This document shows, piece by piece, positions 33,090 to 42,072 of a stretch of DNA of 64,000 bases. How positions within the stretch are numbered: the first letter of the stretch is position 1; each line of letters begins with the position of its first letter. A program made the translations under genes and the position numbers. Origin of the DNA: DATAUD01 sp036501665. Its GTDB lineage: Bacteria; Verrucomicrobiota; Verrucomicrobiia; Limisphaerales; Palsa-1400. The notes under the pieces are model-generated. The model made no database searches, was not told the origin of the DNA, and saw only the letters and a list, made by a program, of their open reading frames with translations. The stretch spans positions 1 to 64,000 of the forward strand of contig DASXZW010000046.1 in the NCBI GenBank assembly GCA_036501665.1. The letters run 5' to 3'.

Positions 33090-34676
33090 ATGCGGGAATT
33101 TCTGGTGTTCGCTTTCTGCGTGGTGGGGTTTGGCGCGTATGCGGCGCCCATAAATCTCGATCAACAATTCAAACTTCGGACGGAGACAGAGACCATCGCA
33201 TTTGTTCCGGGCAATCAGGATGACTTGCATCGCCTTGCGAGCCGTGTTGATCGAATGATCGAGGAACCGGACGACGAATCGAAGCACGAACGGCGCGGAT
33301 TGGAGGAAATTGCTCGTCTGGCAAAAGCTGCGACGAAGATCGAAAACGCCGATGAGCGCCGCCAACTCGAAATCGACCTCGTGGAAACGGTTTGCGCTGT
33401 CAATAATCTGGAGCGGCCCGTGATTCCCCGCCATTTCGACGCGGTGATGCTTCCCATTTTTTTGCGCCAGCTTCACCGCCCGATCGGCGTGGGCGTTGAA
33501 CCGGCGGAAAATCTCGCGCCCGGCCCTTCCGCGGACCTAAGCCGGCGCGACCCGATGCCTTCAAGTTTTTGGTCGCGTCCGAAATCCATCGCAACGGAGG
33601 ATTTGTATGCCGGATTTGATCGGGTGGGCATCCCTTCTTTTGCCGACAAAGTTTGCCGCTATCGTGAAGCCAAGGAAACTTCCGGCATGAATCCCGGATA
33701 TGAAGTCGAATGCGGTAATGATGTCGTCAAGTGGAAATTTGGGGAGCAGTCTTCCGAGCCGCTGGTTACGCGGATGTTTTGGGCTTTGGGATTTAACGCT
33801 GATCCGACCGATTACGCGGCAAGCGTCAAAGTCGCGTATGATCGCAGGATTTTTACCGAGTTCAACTCGCGCCGCCCTGTCCGCATGACCTTCACCGTGC
33901 TTTGGTTCATTCCGGTGTATTCCATGAATTTGCAGGCGTTCAAGGATCCGTTCGACTTCGTGACGACGGCGGTTCTGCGCGACGGGCGGCAGTGGAGCGG
34001 ACATGAATTGAAGCAACATTTGATGTCGGGCACGAATTTTCAACCCGGCGTCGAGGCGCAGATCGATTATCTTGTGACCACCCCGGCCAATGTGCAGATC
34101 AAAGATCCGCGTGTGAAAAGCATCGGTCCGTGGGATTACGGGCAACTTGATCATGCCGGTCGCCGGGAAGTGCGCGGGGCGGGGTTGTTGGCGGCGTGGC
34201 TGGGGTTTTACGACACACGGTTTGACAACACCAAGCTGCGGCGGGTTGGTCCGAAAAAAAATCCACACCTGGAACACTATTTCTCGGACCTCGGCGGCGG
34301 ATTGGGGCGGACGACGGGCTTGCTCGCATGGCATGGCGAAAATGTGAATGCCTTCCCATGGAGATTTACCGCGCCTTCAGTCAGCGAAAACAGCGGAAGC
34401 CCAAGACAGGCTTTGAAAATCGTCGGTTATACTCCAATTGTCCGCAATCCGGCATTCGCGGCGATGACCATTGACGATGCCCGTTGGATGGCGCGGCTGA
34501 TCGGGCAATTAAGCGCCGAACAAATCAGGCAGGCGCTTGCGGCTTCGGGCTACGGTCCCAAGCAGATTCAGCTCTACGCGAGCAAGCTTCTTAGTCGTCG
34601 TAACACTATGATGTTGGATTTGGGGCTGAGCGAGGAGTTCCCGCCATTGGCTTTAAACGACACGGTCGCGAACTGA
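33090..34676 (+). CDS. Secreted protein of unknown function with kinase-like motif spacing
   Basis: 528 residues from the ATG at 33090, which gives the signal peptide REFLVFAFCVVGFGAYAA; an ATG at 33057 is possible. I do not recognise the family. The central part (about 270-400) reads MTFTVLWFIPVYSMNLQAF, then KSIGPWDYGQLDHAGRREVR with AAWLGFYDTRFDNTKLR, and HLEHYFSDLGGGLGRTTGLL. The order D-x2-F-D-N followed about 20 residues later by F-S-D-L-G-G recalls the catalytic and metal loops of atypical secreted kinases (FAM20/CotH/HipA-like). This is a resemblance in spacing only. It stands alone between a REPIN-like element and the sensor-kinase gene. Confidence 0.7.
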   Translation: MREFLVFAFCVVGFGAYAAPINLDQQFKLRTETETIAFVPGNQDDLHRLASRVDRMIEEPDDESKHERRGLEEIARLAKAATKIENADERRQLEIDLVETVCAVNNLERPVIPRHFDAVMLPIFLRQLHRPIGVGVEPAENLAPGPSADLSRRDPMPSSFWSRPKSIATEDLYAGFDRVGIPSFADKVCRYREAKETSGMNPGYEVECGNDVVKWKFGEQSSEPLVTRMFWALGFNADPTDYAASVKVAYDRRIFTEFNSRRPVRMTFTVLWFIPVYSMNLQAFKDPFDFVTTAVLRDGRQWSGHELKQHLMSGTNFQPGVEAQIDYLVTTPANVQIKDPRVKSIGPWDYGQLDHAGRREVRGAGLLAAWLGFYDTRFDNTKLRRVGPKKNPHLEHYFSDLGGGLGRTTGLLAWHGENVNAFPWRFTAPSVSENSGSPRQALKIVGYTPIVRNPAFAAMTIDDARWMARLIGQLSAEQIRQALAASGYGPKQIQLYASKLLSRRNTMMLDLGLSEEFPPLALNDTVAN

Positions 34677-34721
34677 ATTTTCCAATTGTCTTTAATAAAA
34701 ACTAGAAGCAGCGGAAACCAT

Positions 34722-34738
34722 TAGGCACGGGGTTTGCT
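34722..34738 (+). promoter_or_regulatory. Sigma-54 (-24/-12) promoter upstream of KdpD-like kinase
   Basis: TAGGCACGGGGTTTGCT matches the sigma-54 consensus YTGGCACG-N4-TTGCW with one mismatch; GG (34724-34725) and GC (34736-34737) are ten bases apart, the invariant spacing. It reads toward the kinase gene. Start of transcription would be near 34748, giving almost no leader before the GTG at 34755. No enhancer site was identified. Confidence 0.6.
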
Positions 34739-34754
34739 TTGGGTAAATCCCGGC

Positions 34755-35924
34755 GTGACGAGAACATTAAGTATTCAGCCTTTTTCAGAGAAAAATTCGG
34801 CTGCGACTCGAAAAAAAGAGAAGTTTTGGCGACCGTCCGTCGCGCCGCACCAACCGCTGCTGTTGCAGTACCTTACGGTCCTTTCCAGTTTGATTTTGGT
34901 GACTGTTGCGGCTTTCGTTTTCACGCCAATTGTCGGTCCCCACGCGACGGCGTTGGTTTACCTGTTAATGGTGGTTGTTCTTTCGCTGGTGATGAACCGC
35001 GGCCCCGCCTTTATTGCCGGAGCGCTGAGCGCTGTATGCTGGGACTTCTTCTTTTTGCCTCCTACTTTTGCCTTCGCGATCCATAGTTTTGAGGACGGAA
35101 TGTTCTTCGCGATGTACTTCGTCGTCGCCCTTGCGCTGGGGCAATTGACAAGTCGAATCCGGGCGCAACAGAAGCTGGAACAACAAGCCAGGTTTTTGGG
35201 GGAATCCGAGCGGCTCAGCAAGACCATGCTCGATTCGATGTCGCATGAATTGCGCACGCCAATCGCGGCCATCCAGAGCGCTGTGGGCAATCTCGTGGAA
35301 TGGGAAAATGCGGGCCTGTCGGGCTTCCAGCGGGAAATGATCGAGGAAATCATTGAAGCGACCGAACGGCTTCATCGCCTCGTAGGCAATGCGCTTGAAA
35401 TCAGCAGGCTCGAATCGGGCGCTGTCCGGCCCAATCTCACCAACTGCGATCCTGCGGAATTGGTTCATATGTCCGTTTCGGCTACGGAAAAAAAACTGGC
35501 GGGTCACCCAGTCAGAGTGATCATCGAACGCGATTTGCCAATGGCGCAATTGGACTTTGTTTTGATGCAAGAGACGTTGATCAATCTTCTGTCGAACACC
35601 GCATCGCATACGCCGCCTGGAACGCCAGTGGAGGTCTCCGTTTACGTCGAGCAAGGCTCCCTTGTGTTTCAAATCTCCGACCGTGGCCCGGGGATTGATC
35701 TGAAAGCTTTGCCGCGAATTTTTGATAAGTTTTACAGGGCCTCAACCGCTCCGGCGGGCGGAACGGGATTGGGTTTGTCCCTGGTAAAAGGCTTCGTGGA
35801 GGCCCAAGGCGGAACGGTGTGTGCGACCAATCGCGCCGGTGGAGGAGCGGTCTTCACCGTGCGAATGCCATTGCGCCAGAACGCGGTTATCGCACAACCC
35901 TCGTTGAAAGGAGAATCCGCGTGA
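34755..35924 (+). CDS. KdpD-like sensor kinase lacking the N-terminal sensory domains
   Basis: About 389 residues. The DUF4118 region of KdpD is present: four membrane helices between about residues 38 and 130 (LLLQYLTVLSSLILVTVAAF, ALVYLLMVVVLSLVMNRGPA with CWDFFFLPPTFAFAI, DGMFFAMYFVVALALGQL). Next come HisKA with the phospho-His in MLDSMSHELRTPIAAIQSAV and a HATPase (LINLLSNTASHTPPGTP, ISDRGPGID, GGTGLGLSLVKGF). The roughly 400-residue KdpD and Usp domains that normally precede DUF4118 are absent. The start is taken as the GTG at 34755, because a TTG at 34734 falls inside the sigma-54 promoter. It overlaps the regulator gene by GTGA. No kdpFABC genes are in the window. Confidence 0.82.
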   Translation: MTRTLSIQPFSEKNSAATRKKEKFWRPSVAPHQPLLLQYLTVLSSLILVTVAAFVFTPIVGPHATALVYLLMVVVLSLVMNRGPAFIAGALSAVCWDFFFLPPTFAFAIHSFEDGMFFAMYFVVALALGQLTSRIRAQQKLEQQARFLGESERLSKTMLDSMSHELRTPIAAIQSAVGNLVEWENAGLSGFQREMIEEIIEATERLHRLVGNALEISRLESGAVRPNLTNCDPAELVHMSVSATEKKLAGHPVRVIIERDLPMAQLDFVLMQETLINLLSNTASHTPPGTPVEVSVYVEQGSLVFQISDRGPGIDLKALPRIFDKFYRASTAPAGGTGLGLSLVKGFVEAQGGTVCATNRAGGGAVFTVRMPLRQNAVIAQPSLKGESA

Positions 35925-36622
35925 GCGGCGAAACGACGGAAAAAGCCCTTGTGCTTGTTGTCGATGACGAAGCGCAAATCCGGCGATTGCTTCGCGCCTC
36001 GCTTGAAATGAGCGGTTACGGGGTCGTCGAAGCCGCAACGGGCGAGGACGGCGTCACGCAAGCCATTCGTTGCCAGCCGGATATCATGCTGCTTGATCTT
36101 GGTTTGCCGGATATGGACGGCAATACGGTTTTGAAACGATTCCGGGAATGGAGCCAGGCTCCGGTCATGGTCGTTTCCGTGCGGCGGCAGGAGCACGACA
36201 AGATCGCGGCGCTCGACAACGGCGCGAACGATTTTATCACGAAACCCTTTGGAACCGGGGAGTTGCTGGCGCGCTTGCGCGTAATGCGGCGAAACGTCCA
36301 GGCGCAGTCCCGACCGGAGGTATTTCAAACTGGAAATCTGACTGTCGATACGACCGTCCGCGTGGTAAGAATTGACGGCGAGCCGGTTCGGTTGAGCGCG
36401 ACGGAATATGCGCTTTTGCTGGAGTTTGTTCGCAACGCTGGAAAAGTCCTCACTCATGGGCATCTGCTGCGCGAGGTGTGGGGAATTGACGACGCCGAAA
36501 AGATCAGCCTTTTGCGCGTTTATATGGGCTACTTGCGGGAGAAGCTTGAAAAAGTTCCCACCAAGCCAAAGTTAATATTGACAGAGCCTGGAGTGGGGTA
36601 CCGTCTGGTGGTCACGGATTAG
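35921..36622 (+). CDS. KdpE-like response regulator (OmpR family)
   Basis: 233 residues from the GTG at 35921, with AAAGGAG upstream, overlapping the kinase stop. Receiver domain at about 10-125: acidic pair in VVDDEAQIRRLL, phosphoacceptor Asp in IMLLDLGLPDMDG, and Lys in FITKPFGTGELLAR. A winged-helix DNA-binding domain follows at about 140-230 (VRLSATEYALLLEFVRNAGK, LLREVWG, VYMGYLREKLE, TEPGVGYRL). It closely follows the KdpE pattern. Target genes are unknown; the downstream nitrogen genes glnK-amtB have their own sigma-54 type promoter. Confidence 0.88.
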   Translation: MSGETTEKALVLVVDDEAQIRRLLRASLEMSGYGVVEAATGEDGVTQAIRCQPDIMLLDLGLPDMDGNTVLKRFREWSQAPVMVVSVRRQEHDKIAALDNGANDFITKPFGTGELLARLRVMRRNVQAQSRPEVFQTGNLTVDTTVRVVRIDGEPVRLSATEYALLLEFVRNAGKVLTHGHLLREVWGIDDAEKISLLRVYMGYLREKLEKVPTKPKLILTEPGVGYRLVVTD

Positions 36623-36790
36623 TTGGTTTTCGGGGGTATTTTTTCTAACGAATTTCTTATCGTCTTCTGTCCCACGTGCTCAAAAAGCAACATCCTGCAA
36701 AAATTCACTCATGGAAAAGCTCCACGCTTGCTTGCCGGTTTATGGCTCCGCATAGGCAGAATTAGAGGAGGAATAAGAAAGTTATAAGAG

Positions 36791-36807
36791 TTGGCATTTC
36801 GGCTGCT
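36791..36807 (+). promoter_or_regulatory. Sigma-54 (-24/-12) promoter of glnK-amtB
   Basis: TTGGCATTTCGGCTGCT keeps the invariant GG (36793-36794) and GC (36805-36806) ten bases apart, with TTGGCA and TGCT matching the consensus. It lies about 150 bases upstream of glnK. Sigma-54 with NtrC is the standard control of glnK-amtB in Proteobacteria. The dyad TGCAT-N5-ATGCA at 36821-36835 lies just downstream. No clear NtrC enhancer pair was found upstream. Confidence 0.6.
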
Positions 36808-36955
36808 TTTGTCCCCACCGTGCATCTCCAATGCAGCGTGAGTTTTGTCCGGCGGGTTGGCGCAACCGGGTTGATTTGGGGGTGATTGAAAAAATCGCGG
36901 TGAAATGGCCGGGGCGCGCGGGCCAGTCAAAAATCAATATCTGCTCCATTCAGCT

Positions 36956-37294
36956 ATGAAAAAAATTGAAGCTATTATCAAACCTTTCAAGGTTGACGAG
37001 GTCAAGGAGGCCCTTCGCGAGATCGGCATCGAGGGCATGACAGTCATTGAAGCCAAGGGTTTCGGCCGCCAGAAAGGCCACACCGAGATTTATCGCGGAA
37101 GCGAATACACGGTCGATCTGTTGCCCAAGATCAAATTGGAGATCGTCGTGCTTGACGGCAAAGTCGAGGACGTCATCAAGGTCATTATCGCCACGGCCAG
37201 CACAGGGAAGATCGGTGACGGAAAGATATTCGTTTCGGATATCAACGAAGCCGTGCGCATCCGAACCAGTGATCGGGGAGAAAAAGCCATTTAA
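36956..37294 (+). CDS. glnK: Nitrogen regulatory protein PII (GlnK/GlnB)
   Basis: 112 residues, the standard PII length, from the ATG at 36956 (MKKIEAIIKPFK). The T-loop is intact with Tyr51 in YRGSEYTVD, the site uridylylated in enteric bacteria. GFGRQKGH, ATASTGKIGDGKIFV (B- and C-loops, ATP/2-oxoglutarate site) and IRTSDRGEKAI are typical. The protein senses ATP/ADP and 2-oxoglutarate and plugs AmtB when nitrogen is plentiful. Being directly upstream of amtB (29-base gap), it is called GlnK by context. Confidence 0.95.
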   Translation: MKKIEAIIKPFKVDEVKEALREIGIEGMTVIEAKGFGRQKGHTEIYRGSEYTVDLLPKIKLEIVVLDGKVEDVIKVIIATASTGKIGDGKIFVSDINEAVRIRTSDRGEKAI

Positions 37295-37323
37295 CAAACA
37301 ACAATTCGCCAATAAATCAAAAA

Positions 37324-38808
<1,485 letters not shown>

Positions 38809-38819
38809 GTTCTGAATGG

Positions 38820-38854
38820 CTCGGGGCGCGCAACACAAAAGTTGCGGCCCCGAG
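38820..38854. terminator. GC-rich hairpin after amtB
   Basis: CTCGGGGC at 38820 pairs with GCCCCGAG ending at 38854, and GCAAC/GTTGC extends the stem around ACAAAA. It starts 11 bases after the amtB stop. No T-run follows, so it may be a stabilising 3' end or a factor-dependent terminator. Confidence 0.5.
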
Positions 38855-38964
38855 TCGGTTAACCAAGCGACCGCGCCGTCCGATAGTGATTGAGACAATA
38901 TGTAAAACCGCTTTTCAATTTCTGGTTCCTCTTATCATGAGTTACAGGCGCCAGGAAGCGTAAC

Positions 38965-39009
38965 CCGCTTGGACGGTGGATTGTTTCCGCCCAAGCGGCT
39001 TCTTTTTTT
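38965..39009 (+). terminator. Rho-independent terminator
   Basis: CCGCTTGG (38965-38972) pairs with CCAAGCGG (38991-38998), with further GG/CC pairing inside, and is followed within a few bases by CTTCTTTTTTT. This is a classical intrinsic terminator on the plus strand. It lies about 155 bases after amtB, so either the amtB transcript is long or a small RNA ends here. Confidence 0.65.
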
Positions 39010-39051
39010 CCCTTTTCGATCTGAGTTTCCCGTAGCCGTATTGATGCAGTT

Positions 39052-39199
39052 GGGTAGCGCGGTCGTCTCGACCGCCTCCAGTCGGCGTCTCGCCGACTGG
39101 CTCCCCGCGAATCTCAACTCGCCGTATAGCGAACTGGTTCAAATCACCGATGTCTTCGGCGAGACGCCGAAGACGGCGGTCGAGACGACCGCGCTACCC
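39052..39199. repeat. REPIN-like element, family A, 148 bp, best preserved copy
   Basis: GGGTAGC, then GCGGTCG-TCT-CGACCGC and CAGTCGGCG-TCT-CGCCGACTG on the left; CTTCGGCG-AGA-CGCCGAAG and GCGGTCG-AGA-CGACCGC, then GCTACCC on the right. Both outer ends carry GTAG facing inward. All four stems are perfect. It lies between the terminator at 38965 and the beta-propeller gene at 39321. Confidence 0.8.
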
Positions 39200-39320
39200 A
39201 TTATCAACTGAAAAGTTACGGCCTAGCCCTTCCGTTCAATTTGGCCCCAATGACAAAACTGTCATTGCCAGATTATGGCTGCTTCACCTTGGGTTGTTAG
39301 GCTGCGGCAAAGGACTAACT

Positions 39321-40337
39321 ATGAAAAAACATTGGGCGGTTTTATGCGGTTTGGCGGTGTTGTCGGCTGGAGTCTGCCTGGCGGATGATTTGTACAGTTT
39401 TGTCGAAGAAATTCCCGCGCCGGGAAACGGCGGTTGGGATTACATGTCTGTGGACGATGTCGGACGGCGACTCTACGTCAGCCACGCAAGCAACGTCGTG
39501 GTCATTGATATTGATGCGGGTAAAGTCGTTGGCGAAATCGCGGACACACCGGGTGTTCATGGACTTGCGGTGGCATCCGATTTGAATCGCGGCGTGGTCA
39601 CTTGTGGACGCAGCGGCAAAGCGGCGATAGTCGATTTGTCGAATTTGCAAACCGTGACCAGCCTGGAGACCGGCGAGGGTCCAGACGGGATGCTTTACGA
39701 CCCGGTCGCGCACGAAGCGTACACCTTCAACGGACGCGGCCAATCGGCAACCGTCATTGATGTGAAGAACGCCAAAGTTGTCGCAACCATTGCGTTGGGA
39801 GGCAAACCGGAGTTCGGCGCGGCAGACCCGGATTTGGGCAAGGTTTTCGACAATCTTGAGGACAAGAGCGAAGTCGTTGTGATTGACACAAAGACGCATT
39901 CGGTATCGAGCCGATGGCCGGTGGCGCCGGGCGAAGAGCCTTCAGGCATGTCGATTGATACGGCTCATCACCACCTGTTTCTCGGTTGCGGCAATCAAAA
40001 AATGCTGATGATGGACGCAACCAGTGGCAAGGTGTTGGGCGAAGTTCCCATTGGCAACGGAGTGGACGCCACTTGTTTCGATCCGGGAACGAGTCTTGCA
40101 TTTGCTTCCTGCGGTGACGGAACAACCACCATCGCGCGCGAGGAAGGGGATAAATTGACGGTGGTGCAGACTCTAAAAACGGAGCCGCGCGCCAAGACAA
40201 TGACGCTGGACCCGAAGACCCATCGCATTTATCTCGGTTCGGCGAAGTTTGGACCAACCCCGGAAGGTGGCGGACGGCGAAGAGCGCCGATGCTTCCAGG
40301 GACGTTTAAGATTCTCGTTTATGGAATGAAGAAATAG
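39321..40337 (+). CDS. Secreted YVTN-type beta-propeller protein
   Basis: 338 residues from the ATG at 39321, with signal peptide KKHWAVLCGLAVLSAGVCLA. Six or seven blades share the pattern DVGRRLYVSHASNVVVIDID, AKVVATIALGGKPE, THSVSSRWPVAPGEEPSG, and DPKTHRIYLGSAKFG. It matches YVTN/NHL-like propellers of the YncE kind that often bind partners or ligands in the periplasm. No catalytic residues are evident. Fourteen bases separate it from the response-regulator gene, so it may share a transcript and feed a signal to the CusRS-like pair; that link is inference. Confidence 0.82.
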   Translation: MKKHWAVLCGLAVLSAGVCLADDLYSFVEEIPAPGNGGWDYMSVDDVGRRLYVSHASNVVVIDIDAGKVVGEIADTPGVHGLAVASDLNRGVVTCGRSGKAAIVDLSNLQTVTSLETGEGPDGMLYDPVAHEAYTFNGRGQSATVIDVKNAKVVATIALGGKPEFGAADPDLGKVFDNLEDKSEVVVIDTKTHSVSSRWPVAPGEEPSGMSIDTAHHHLFLGCGNQKMLMMDATSGKVLGEVPIGNGVDATCFDPGTSLAFASCGDGTTTIAREEGDKLTVVQTLKTEPRAKTMTLDPKTHRIYLGSAKFGPTPEGGGRRRAPMLPGTFKILVYGMKK

Positions 40338-40351
40338 GTTAGCCTTCGGTG

Positions 40352-41026
40352 ATGCGCGTATTAGTCGTCGAGGACGAAAGAAAAACGGCCTCATTCATCC
40401 GCAAAGCCCTCCAAACCGAGGGATTTGCGGTGGATATCTGCAACAACGGCAACGAAGTCGCTGAGTTGACAGCGACGACCCCGTTCGATTGTCTCGTCCT
40501 CGATGTCATGTTGCCCGGAAGGGACGGGTTGAGTGTGCTGCGTCAGTTGCGCGATCGCCGTTATCTGACGCCTGTTCTTCTGCTTTCGGCGCGTGGAGAA
40601 GTCAACGAGCGCGTGGAAGGACTCAACGCCGGGGCCGATGATTACCTGCCAAAGCCGTTTGAATTGGAGGAACTTCTCGCGCGCGTGCGGGCCTTGACGC
40701 GACGAGGCGGAGACAATCGCGCTGTGCTGCTGAAGGTTGCGAACCTTAGCCTTGACACAATTACGCGGCAGGCCCGGCGCGGCGGCGAAGTCATAGAATT
40801 GAGCACGAGGGAGTATCGGTTGCTCGAATTTCTCATGCGGTCGCCGGGACGATTGTGCGGTCGCATGATGATTCTGGAGAAAGTGTGGGATTACGACTTC
40901 GATCCTGGCACCAACCTGGTGGATGTTTATATCGGGCGCTTGCGCGAAAAGATTGACGCCGCCTTTGAACCCAAGCTGTTGCACACCGTGCGCGGAAGCG
41001 GTTACGTGCTGAAAGAACCGGCATGA
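40352..41026 (+). CDS. CusR/CopR-like response regulator (OmpR family)
   Basis: 224 residues from the ATG at 40352; an in-frame GTG lies directly before it. Receiver domain: VLVVEDERKTASFIRKALQ, phosphoacceptor Asp in CLVLDVMLPGRDG, and Lys in YLPKPFELEELLAR. Winged helix at about 125-222: IELSTREYRLLEFLMRSPGR, ILEKVWDYDFDPGTNLVDVY, RGSGYVL. The sequence pattern is that of regulators for copper and other heavy metals. It overlaps the kinase gene by ATGA. A metal-RND operon lies about 8 kb upstream and would be an obvious candidate target. Confidence 0.9.
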   Translation: MRVLVVEDERKTASFIRKALQTEGFAVDICNNGNEVAELTATTPFDCLVLDVMLPGRDGLSVLRQLRDRRYLTPVLLLSARGEVNERVEGLNAGADDYLPKPFELEELLARVRALTRRGGDNRAVLLKVANLSLDTITRQARRGGEVIELSTREYRLLEFLMRSPGRLCGRMMILEKVWDYDFDPGTNLVDVYIGRLREKIDAAFEPKLLHTVRGSGYVLKEPA

Positions 41027-42072
41027 CCATTCGGGCGCGCCTGACGTTATGGTACGGCAGCATTTTGTTTTGTGCCGTGGCGGTGATAGGTGTGCTCTCT
41101 TATTCCGAACTCCTGGAACGCCGCGAAAGGATTCATCGGACCGATCACGGGATGGTCGAAATCCTGGAGATCATGTTGGGAATCGGCGCGCCGGCTGCAA
41201 TCCTAAGCGTCGCCGGCGGTTGGTGGTTGACGCGTAAATCACTCACCCCTCTGGCAGCGCTCACACTGGCTGCTGAGCGGATTACCGAGAATACGTTGGC
41301 TGAGCAATTGCCGCGCTCGCAAAACGGCGACGAGCTGGACCGTTTAACGGACGTCTTCAACGGCATGACCACCCGGCTAAATGATTCCTTCCATCGAATT
41401 CGAGAATTCACTCTGCACGCATCGCACGAATTGAAAACGCCATTGACGGTTTTGTGTGGCGAGATGGAATTGGAATTGAGGAACGAAGGGCTTTCGGAGT
41501 CTGCCCGCGAACGTTGCGCTAGTCAACTAGATGAATTGCGGCGGTTGTCACGAATTGTTGACGCCCTGACGCTTCTAGCCCGGGCGGACGCGGGATTGTT
41601 CGATTTGAAGTTCGAGCCGCTTGAGTTGAGTGAAATTATACAGGACAATTTTGCCGATGCGCAAATCCTCGCGCGGGCGCAGGGAATTCATGTGGAATTG
41701 ACGGCGTGCGAAAAGGCCCGTGTCATGGGCAACAAGCATCGGTTGAGGCAGCTATTTCTAAATTTGACTGACAATGCTGTCAAATATAACGAACAGGCAG
41801 GGCGCATCATTATGACACTGCGTACGTCGGGGCTTATCGCGGAATTCGTTATGACGAACACAGGGCCGGGGATTACGCCGGAGGCTTTGCCGCGGGTGTT
41901 TGACCGCTTTTTTCGAGGCGATCCCGCGCATAGCAACATCGTGGAAGGATCGGGTCTCGGCCTGAGCATTGCCCAGTGGATCGTGACAGCCCACGGCGGG
42001 ACCATACAAATTGAATCTGTCCCAGGAAAGATGACGACGGTTGCTGTAAAATTACCCCTCAAGCCCGAATAG
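41023..42072 (+). CDS. CusS-like sensor histidine kinase
   Basis: 349 residues. A first membrane helix (GSILFCAVAVIGVLSYSE), a very short extracytoplasmic loop of about 20 residues, a second helix (AILSVAGGWWLTRK), HAMP (SLTPLAALTLAAERITENTL), HisKA with the phospho-His in TLHASHELKTPLTVLCGE, and HATPase (LFLNLTDNAVKYNEQAG, NTGPGITPEALP, VEGSGLGLSIAQWIV). Metal-sensing kinases of the CusS type have a periplasmic domain of over 100 residues; here it is nearly absent, so ligand sensing may need a partner or occur in the membrane. Coupled to the regulator by a 4-base overlap. Confidence 0.9.
   Translation: MTIRARLTLWYGSILFCAVAVIGVLSYSELLERRERIHRTDHGMVEILEIMLGIGAPAAILSVAGGWWLTRKSLTPLAALTLAAERITENTLAEQLPRSQNGDELDRLTDVFNGMTTRLNDSFHRIREFTLHASHELKTPLTVLCGEMELELRNEGLSESARERCASQLDELRRLSRIVDALTLLARADAGLFDLKFEPLELSEIIQDNFADAQILARAQGIHVELTACEKARVMGNKHRLRQLFLNLTDNAVKYNEQAGRIIMTLRTSGLIAEFVMTNTGPGITPEALPRVFDRFFRGDPAHSNIVEGSGLGLSIAQWIVTAHGGTIQIESVPGKMTTVAVKLPLKPE

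Noticed and set aside
34755..36622. Potassium uptake regulation by this KdpD/KdpE pair
   Set aside because: No kdpFABC genes nearby and the potassium-sensing N-terminal domains are absent; the name is kept only as a family resemblance.
39052..39199. CRISPR-like spacing of repeats
   Set aside because: The repeats are inverted hairpin pairs, not direct repeats with unique spacers, and no cas gene is present.
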